This document shows, in pieces, positions 7,007 through 12,099 of a DNA stretch of 12,099 nucleotides. How positions within the stretch are numbered: position 1 is the stretch's first letter; the number at the start of each line of letters is the position of its first letter. Origin of the DNA: CAZHMN01 sp964533705 (GTDB taxonomy: Bacteria; Electryoneota; B3-LCP); contig CAZHMN010000084.1 of assembly GCA_964533705.1 (NCBI GenBank), positions 1 to 12,099 of the forward strand, written 5' to 3'. The notes below the pieces were generated by a model that had not been told where the DNA came from, ran no database searches, and saw only the letters and a list, made by a program, of their open reading frames with translations. The position numbers were made by a program, and so were the translations under genes.

Positions 7007-7839
7007 ACCAGCAGAACTGGACTACAATGCACAACCTATCGTTAGCCCAACAGGAACGCGGTGAATCCGATCTTGATTCACTCACTGAGGTGAAAATATC
7101 CGTGCGAAATTTGAATTTTTTCTACGGCAGCCATCAAGCGCTATACCACAACAATCTCGATATCATGGAACACCGGGTCACAGCCATCATCGGTCCTTCG
7201 GGCTGCGGCAAGTCCACTCACATCCGAACTTACAACCGCATTCACGAACTCTACCGGGATCAGCGCGCCGAAGGGGAGATCATCATGGGAGGTGAAAACA
7301 TACTTTCCCCCGACGTTGATCCGGTTGACTTACGGCGGTGTATCGGCATGATCTTTCAGAAACCCAGCCCTTTCCCCATGAGTATCTTCGACAACGTCGC
7401 CTATGGTCTGCGGGTAAATTACAAAATTCGCGGAGGAGAATTGAACTGTCGCGTCGAACAGGCATTAAGAAATGCGGCCTTATGGGATGAAGTCAAGGAC
7501 AAACTGAATGATCCCGGCATGGCGCTTTCCGGAGGCCAGCAACAGCGACTCTGCATCGCTCGGACCCTCGCCATCGAACCTGAGATTCTGCTGATGGATG
7601 AGCCCGCTTCGGCCATTGATCCGATCGCCACGGCCAAGATTGAAGAATTGATGCTGGAACTAAAAAAGAGATACACCATCGTAGTCGTCACGCACAACAT
7701 GCAACAGGCGGCCCGAGTTTCGGATTTCACCGCCTTTTTTTACCAGGGTCATATTGTGGAATACGGCGAGACCAAACAGGTGTTCACCAATCCCAGAGAG
7801 AAACGTACGGAAGATTACATCACCGGCCGATTTGGATAG
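7003..7839 (+). CDS. pstB: PstB, phosphate ABC transporter ATPase
   Basis: Cytoplasmic ATPase that powers PstCA. The 278 residues carry a complete ABC set: Walker A GPSGCGKS (64-71), Q-loop Gln119 in IFQKPSPFPMS, signature LSGGQ (175-179), Walker B ILLMDE (195-200), the D-loop SAIDP, and the H-loop His231. The PstB-typical PFPMSIFDNVAYG segment supports phosphate rather than another substrate. The residues after Walker A (THIRTYNRIHELY) and the later QRAEGE match the longer PstB subtype, with His73 where many members have a hydrophobic residue. About 28 residues precede the first beta strand; ATG 7027 is an alternative start. GAAGGA upstream supports ATG 7003, which overlaps the pstA stop. 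Confidence 0.96.
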   Translation: MNQQNWTTMHNLSLAQQERGESDLDSLTEVKISVRNLNFFYGSHQALYHNNLDIMEHRVTAIIGPSGCGKSTHIRTYNRIHELYRDQRAEGEIIMGGENILSPDVDPVDLRRCIGMIFQKPSPFPMSIFDNVAYGLRVNYKIRGGELNCRVEQALRNAALWDEVKDKLNDPGMALSGGQQQRLCIARTLAIEPEILLMDEPASAIDPIATAKIEELMLELKKRYTIVVVTHNMQQAARVSDFTAFFYQGHIVEYGETKQVFTNPREKRTEDYITGRFG

Positions 7840-7851
7840 AAAGGACAGATC

Positions 7852-8514
7852 ATGAGTGCCCATCTTCAACGTGAGATCGAGCGGTTGAAGAAAAAAATTC
7901 TCTCAATCAGCGCTCGGGTGGAAGCAGCCATTCAGGACGCCGTAAAATCGCTCAAGAATAGAGATCCGGCTCTGGCGGAAAAAGTCATCGAAGGTGATGC
8001 CGAAATAGATCGAATTGAAGTGGAAATGGAAGAGGATTGCCTGAAAGTGCTGGCCTTGTATCAACCGGTCGCCGCGGATTTGCGCTACGTTGTCGCCGTC
8101 TTGAAGATCAACAACGATCTGGAACGCATCGGCGATCAGGCGGTAAACATCGCAGAAAGGGCGGAATTTTTGGCCACTCAGAAGCGGCTCGAGTTCCCCG
8201 GAGAATTGACCCTCATGCTGGAAAAGGCACAGGCGATGCTGCGAAAGAGTCTGGACGCCCTGATTAACCAGGACGCGGTGCTGGCCCGAGAAGTCATCGC
8301 TCAAGATGACGAAGTGGATGATCTGAATCGGAAGATGTACAGTTTGATCCAGAGCTGTATCTGCAAGGAAATGGATCAATTGGCGTGTTTTATTGCCATT
8401 TTGTCCGTTTCCAGGCAACTGGAGCGGATCGCCGATCAAGTGACCAATATCGCTGAAGACATCGTCTACCTGGTCGAAGGTGAGATCGTGCGGCATGCTT
8501 TCAAGATTGAGTAA
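7852..8514 (+). CDS. phoU: PhoU, phosphate signalling and transport regulator
   Basis: Cytoplasmic helical protein that links the Pst transporter to PhoR and restrains the regulon and phosphate uptake when phosphate is plentiful. The 220 residues form two repeated three-helix PhoU halves. Each has the metal-binding type motif with the same spacing: DLERIGDQAVNIAE (89-102) and QLERIADQVTNIAE (189-202). The length is close to the usual family size (E. coli PhoU is about 240). The ribosome site AAAGGA (7840-7845) directly follows the pstB stop, with 12 bp between the genes, so it belongs to the same transcript. It is the last gene of the Pho/Pst cluster. Confidence 0.95.
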   Translation: MSAHLQREIERLKKKILSISARVEAAIQDAVKSLKNRDPALAEKVIEGDAEIDRIEVEMEEDCLKVLALYQPVAADLRYVVAVLKINNDLERIGDQAVNIAERAEFLATQKRLEFPGELTLMLEKAQAMLRKSLDALINQDAVLAREVIAQDDEVDDLNRKMYSLIQSCICKEMDQLACFIAILSVSRQLERIADQVTNIAEDIVYLVEGEIVRHAFKIE

Positions 8515-8774
8515 CTTCATTAGATTGGTTAACTTAGTCCCCCCTAACAATCAAAATCTATATGCTTTGACGTCTCCAGACAGCCTCACGGCGTTATCTA
8601 ACCTCAAAAAAACACAAAAGTCTAAAAATTCTTATCTGGCTTTAACTTCTCACTTGACATTAAGAATAATTTTAAGTATATTAATATACATGAGTGAATT
8701 ACCAAATTTCCAGGACCTGTCATATCATAATATAACGAGTTGTCACAAAGTGCATGAAAAAAAATGGAGGCATT
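8515..8774 (+). other. AT-rich intergenic region between the pst operon and the peptidase gene
   Basis: I find no convincing gene or rho-independent terminator after phoU. The region holds a near-consensus promoter (8654-8682), and then CTGTCAT (8717-8723), identical to the E. coli Pho-box half-site, with a related TTGTCAC at 8740-8746 (23 bp away). CTAACA occurs at 8544-8549. The ribosome site GGAGG (8766-8770) belongs to the following gene. An overlapping short frame beginning at ATG 8690 runs into the peptidase gene and has no ribosome site. Confidence 0.5.
8654..8682 (+). promoter_or_regulatory. Strong sigma-70-type promoter for the C25 peptidase gene
   Basis: TTGACA (8654-8659) and TATATT (8677-8682) are separated by the ideal 17 nt and match 11 of 12 consensus bases. 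Transcription would start near 8689, giving a leader of about 85 nt before the ATG at 8775. This implies the peptidase can be expressed independently of the pst operon. If the organism belongs to Bacteroidota proper, which use a different primary sigma consensus, the match would be accidental. Confidence 0.55.
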
Positions 8775-11700
8775 ATGAGCAGCAAGCCAAGGATTTTCAA
8801 ATTGCGCACTGAAAACAACCTGCTTGGATTGATCGCAGCACTCGTAGCGGTTTTCGTACTTGTTGCATCGCCCGGTGCTCTCGCTGATGTTATCACCTTC
8901 GAGGACTGCTGGGGGCAGACCGGTTTTAACCTGATCGAGCAGGATGGCTCCGGAGTGGAAATCGTCTTTTCCGTTCCCAGCATGCAACTGACGGAAATGG
9001 AGCTGGACGGGGAAACGATGCAAAACGTCATTATCCCCGGGGTGTTATTGCCCAACAACGCGGGTGCACCTAACCTGCCGGGTAGCGGCCGCTTCATCGC
9101 CATTCCCCAGGGGGCATGGGCGGAGTTGGAAGTTGTGGAATACCGCACTGAAGTCTTCCATGACATGAACATCGCCCCGGCGTTCGAAATCCCCAGAGGG
9201 GATTATGACGGTCCGCTGGTTTATCGGAAAAACCGCGACATTTATGGTACCAATGCGAACTACCCCGCCGAACCGGTAATGCTAAGCGACCCGGCGAAAA
9301 TGCGCGGGGTTGACGTCGTAACGGTAGGGATCACGCCATTCCAGTACAATCCCGTCACGAAGGATTTGACCGTTTACAAGGACATCCGAGTCCGGGTGAA
9401 TTTCAACGGCGGGAATGGACACTTCGGCGAGGATCGTTTGCGCAGTCGCTGGTGGGAACCGGTATTGCGTCAGAACCTGCTAAACTATGAATCGCTGCCC
9501 AAGGTGGATTTCAACCGGGTGCGGCAGGTTGACGAGGATAACGTTGAATACGTCATCATCACCCCGGACGATCCGGCCTTCTTGGCCTGGGCGGATACGC
9601 TGAAACAATGGCGCAACTCCCAGGGCATCATCACGGGCATCACGACTCTGACCGAGATCGGGGGTAACAATTCCACCTTGATCGAGAACTATATCAACAA
9701 TGCGTATGCCACCTGGGATCCGGCGCCCGTGGCGGTCTTGCTGTTATCAGACTATCAGAGTTCCGGCGATCCGTACGGGATCACTTCGCCGGTGTGGAAT
9801 GGATACTGTGTATCGGATAACATGTACGCCGACATAGACGAGGACGATCTACCCGATCTAAACATCGCGCGGATTACGGCTCAGGGCTACCAAGACCTTT
9901 CCACGATGATTAACAAAATGCTGAGCTATGAGCGGGAGCCCTATACGGATCCTGGTTTTTACAATGATCCCTTGATCGCCGGCGGGTGGCAGTCAGACCG
10001 TTGGTTTATCCTCTGCTGTGACGTCATTTGGGGTTATTTCAATTACGTGCAAGGCAAACACCCTGAACGACAGTACGCGGGATTCTCCGGCGGCGCACCG
10101 TCTTATTGGTCCACCAACCCCAACACCTATATGATCATCGACTACTTCGGACCAAGTGGCCTGGGTTACATTCCGGAAACACCCTCTCACCTGACGAACT
10201 GGTCGGGCAGTGCCACCGGCATCAACAATGCGATCAATAACGGGACGTTCATCGTTCAGCACCGCGATCATGGCTCGGTGACCGGTTGGGGCGATCCTTC
10301 CTACAACATCACGAACGTGAACCAGTTGACCAACACCATGTACCCCTTCGTGTTCTCGATTAACTGCTTGACCGGTCAGTATGATAACAGTTCGGAGTGC
10401 TTTGCTGAGGCATTTCATCGGTCGGATTACGGGGCATTGGGCATCATCGCAGCCTCAGACGTTTCCTACTCGTTTGTGAATGATACTTACGTCTGGGGTA
10501 TGTACGACAGCATGTGGCCGGATTTCGATCCCGGTTATCCGCACCCGGGTGGTGATCCTTATGGAGGAGAAAACCTGAGGCCCGGTTTCGCCAATGCCAG
10601 CGGTAAGTACTACTTAGAGGCTTCTAACTGGCCATATAATCCCCAGAACAAGGACGAAACCTACCACCTCTTTCACCATCACGGCGACGCCTTCATTACC
10701 CTCTACTCTGAAGTTCCCCAGAATTTGACGGTGCTGCATGCGGACGCCATTTTAGGCGGCGTTAACGAATTTACCGTCACCGCCGACGAGGGGTCTCTAA
10801 TCGGTCTCAGCGTAGACGGTGAGTGGATCGGAGCGGCAGACGGGACAGGCGGCCCGGTAACCATCTCCATTGATCCGCTGACACCCGGCCAGGTTATGCG
10901 AGTTACGGTCACCAAAGCGAATTACTACCGCTACATGGCCGACGTGAACGTCATTCCACCTTCGGGCCCCTACGTCATTGCGGATGAAGTGGAAGTCGTG
11001 GACGCTATGGGGTGGAATCCCAACGGACAACTCGACTACGATGAGACGTCCAAGTTGACGCTGACCGTTCAGAACATCGGCATCGAGGACGCAACCAACG
11101 TCAATGTAACGATCTCGACTGATGATCCCCTGCTGACGATCATTGACGGCATGGAAAACTACGGCACCGTCGGTGCGGGTTCAATAGTCACTGTAGACGA
11201 AGGCTTCGAAGTAGAGGCCAGCCCTGACACGCCGGACGATCACATCTTTGTGGTCAATATGCTGGCTGTTTCAGATACTCTGGAATGGGAAAGCAGCTTC
11301 GCTGTATACGGTCACGCCCCCGTTCTGGTTGTGGATCGCCTGGAGTTCGACGACCCCACGGGCAACAACAATGGCTGGCTGGATCCCGGCGAAACCGCCG
11401 ACATGGACGTTTTCCTGACCAACGAAGGCTCCTCACCTGGCATCCTGTTAGATGGGACTCTGACCAGCCTGGATCCGCTGCTGACCATCAACACGGCCGT
11501 CAGCAGTTACGGGACAATGGAGCCGGGCGTGACGACTTCGGCGACCTTCAACGTCAGCGCCGACCCATCAACGCCGCAGGAGCACCTGGCTGACGTGCAA
11601 ATGGCCATGGCAGGCGATCACAGCTTCTCCGAAGTTCTGGACTTCGAGGTTATGATCGGCAATATCCTCTACGATCCTACCGGCCCGGATAACTACGGTT

Positions 11701-12099
11701 ACATGGCCTACGATCCATTCGACGCACCGGAAAACCCGGTCTACGAATGGGTGGAAATCTGCGCCGACTCGGGCGGGCCGGGAACGCTGGTCAACTTCAC
11801 CTCGGACGACCAGGTTTTCCACTACGCCTTCCCCTTCGAATTCCAATACTATGGAGTAGTGTACGATTCGTTCACCGTGGCTACTAACGGCTGGATCGCT
11901 CCGGGGATTGTCTTAGAAGATGATTACTCCAACAGCGGCATTCCCAACAGCGACGGTCCGGCTGCAATGATCGCTCCTTACTGGGAGGATTTATCACCGC
12001 AGCGAACCAACAGCGGGAAGGTGTGGCGCTGGTATGACGCCGCCAATCACCGGCTGATCGTGGAGTATAACCACATCGAACAGTACGCTCCGACCGGTG
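8775..12099 (+). CDS. Secreted gingipain-like C25 cysteine peptidase, 3' end outside window
   Basis: Extracellular endopeptidase of the gingipain family (C25), open to the window edge (1,108 codons, no stop). It starts at ATG 8775 with GGAGG at 8766-8770. A signal peptide covers residues 1-37 (cleavage after PGALA). A propeptide-like region extends to about 240. The catalytic domain (about 258-640) begins with YVIITPDD and contains SDNMYAD, PDLNIARI, the catalytic His499 in HRDHGS and Cys531 in INCLTG. Their 32-residue spacing is close to that of the R-gingipain dyad. GDAFITLYSEVP (637 onward) opens the usual Ig-like domain after the core (to about 730). Two similar modules follow (about 733-845 and 846-960), each with an NGxLDxxE motif (PNGQLDYDE, NNGWLDPGE). 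From about 962 a third module starts with DPTGPDNYGY. A C-terminal sorting domain for type IX secretion would be expected beyond the window. Cleavage specificity and substrate cannot be read from the sequence. No frameshift is seen. Confidence 0.88.
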   Translation, partial: MSSKPRIFKLRTENNLLGLIAALVAVFVLVASPGALADVITFEDCWGQTGFNLIEQDGSGVEIVFSVPSMQLTEMELDGETMQNVIIPGVLLPNNAGAPNLPGSGRFIAIPQGAWAELEVVEYRTEVFHDMNIAPAFEIPRGDYDGPLVYRKNRDIYGTNANYPAEPVMLSDPAKMRGVDVVTVGITPFQYNPVTKDLTVYKDIRVRVNFNGGNGHFGEDRLRSRWWEPVLRQNLLNYESLPKVDFNRVRQVDEDNVEYVIITPDDPAFLAWADTLKQWRNSQGIITGITTLTEIGGNNSTLIENYINNAYATWDPAPVAVLLLSDYQSSGDPYGITSPVWNGYCVSDNMYADIDEDDLPDLNIARITAQGYQDLSTMINKMLSYEREPYTDPGFYNDPLIAGGWQSDRWFILCCDVIWGYFNYVQGKHPERQYAGFSGGAPSYWSTNPNTYMIIDYFGPSGLGYIPETPSHLTNWSGSATGINNAINNGTFIVQHRDHGSVTGWGDPSYNITNVNQLTNTMYPFVFSINCLTGQYDNSSECFAEAFHRSDYGALGIIAASDVSYSFVNDTYVWGMYDSMWPDFDPGYPHPGGDPYGGENLRPGFANASGKYYLEASNWPYNPQNKDETYHLFHHHGDAFITLYSEVPQNLTVLHADAILGGVNEFTVTADEGSLIGLSVDGEWIGAADGTGGPVTISIDPLTPGQVMRVTVTKANYYRYMADVNVIPPSGPYVIADEVEVVDAMGWNPNGQLDYDETSKLTLTVQNIGIEDATNVNVTISTDDPLLTIIDGMENYGTVGAGSIVTVDEGFEVEASPDTPDDHIFVVNMLAVSDTLEWESSFAVYGHAPVLVVDRLEFDDPTGNNNGWLDPGETADMDVFLTNEGSSPGILLDGTLTSLDPLLTINTAVSSYGTMEPGVTTSATFNVSADPSTPQEHLADVQMAMAGDHSFSEVLDFEVMIGNILYDPTGPDNYGYMAYDPFDAPENPVYEWVEICADSGGPGTLVNFTSDDQVFHYAFPFEFQYYGVVYDSFTVATNGWIAPGIVLEDDYSNSGIPNSDGPAAMIAPYWEDLSPQRTNSGKVWRWYDAANHRLIVEYNHIEQYAPTG

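Noticed and set aside
7903..8550. 215-codon open frame on the minus strand opposite phoU
   Set aside because: It lies fully antisense to a clear phoU in phase with its codons, its product looks like no family I know, and no ribosome site is evident. It is a shadow frame.
8523..8550. Weak inverted repeat (GATTG/CAATC) after phoU as a terminator
   Set aside because: The stem is short and bulged, and no U-tract follows.
8480..8812. 110-codon frame spanning the phoU end, the intergenic region and the peptidase start, including a possible leaderless start at ATG 8690 near the predicted transcription start
   Set aside because: It overlaps two real genes, has no ribosome site and shows no recognisable protein features. 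The coincidence of ATG 8690 with the predicted start is probably chance.

Overview
This window holds a complete phosphate-starvation (Pho/Pst) locus, followed by the first 1,108 codons of a large secreted gingipain-like cysteine peptidase that runs off the right edge. Every gene I can support is on the + strand. Base composition is moderate, by eye about 50% GC in the genes, with AT-rich patches just upstream of phoB (about 140-210), before the porin (about 2785-2860) and before the peptidase (about 8600-8770).

Layout. Positions 1-244 are a non-coding flank with a strong short hairpin and a promoter candidate. phoB (245-934) and phoR (938-2713) form a two-component pair 3 bp apart. A 196-bp gap carries 11-bp-phased repeats that look like a PhoB-family operator. 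Then come an outer-membrane porin (2910-4013), pstS (4064-5122), pstC (5199-6140), pstA (6137-7006), pstB (7003-7839) and phoU (7852-8514). pstC-pstA and pstA-pstB overlap by ATGA, which indicates translational coupling. A 260-bp AT-rich gap with a near-consensus sigma-70 promoter (TTGACA-17-TATATT) separates phoU from the peptidase gene (8775 to the window end).

How the genes work together (established for the families). The porin would let phosphate across the outer membrane. PstS captures it in the periplasm, and PstC/PstA/PstB import it with ATP. PhoU links transporter state to PhoR, which phosphorylates PhoB when phosphate is scarce, and PhoB~P then activates the regulon. The porin sitting between phoR and pstS is the main departure from the textbook operon. 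It suggests a Pho-controlled outer-membrane channel encoded in the same operon.

Organism. It is diderm: there is a beta-barrel porin ending in Phe, and the proteins carry Sec signal peptides. The peptidase has a C25 catalytic core followed by tandem Ig-like modules with NGxLDxxE motifs and a DNYGY-type module. That architecture is typical of the FCB (Fibrobacteres-Chlorobi-Bacteroidetes) superphylum and its uncultured candidate phyla, such as Cloacimonadota, Marinimicrobia, Zixibacteria, KSB1 or Calditrichota relatives. I cannot place it more finely from this sequence.

I found no CRISPR array, tRNA, rRNA, insertion sequence, prophage or defence module. The Pho/Pst part is ordinary in content. 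The second-look items are the porin insertion, the candidate operators, and the peptidase with its own strong promoter right after phoU.
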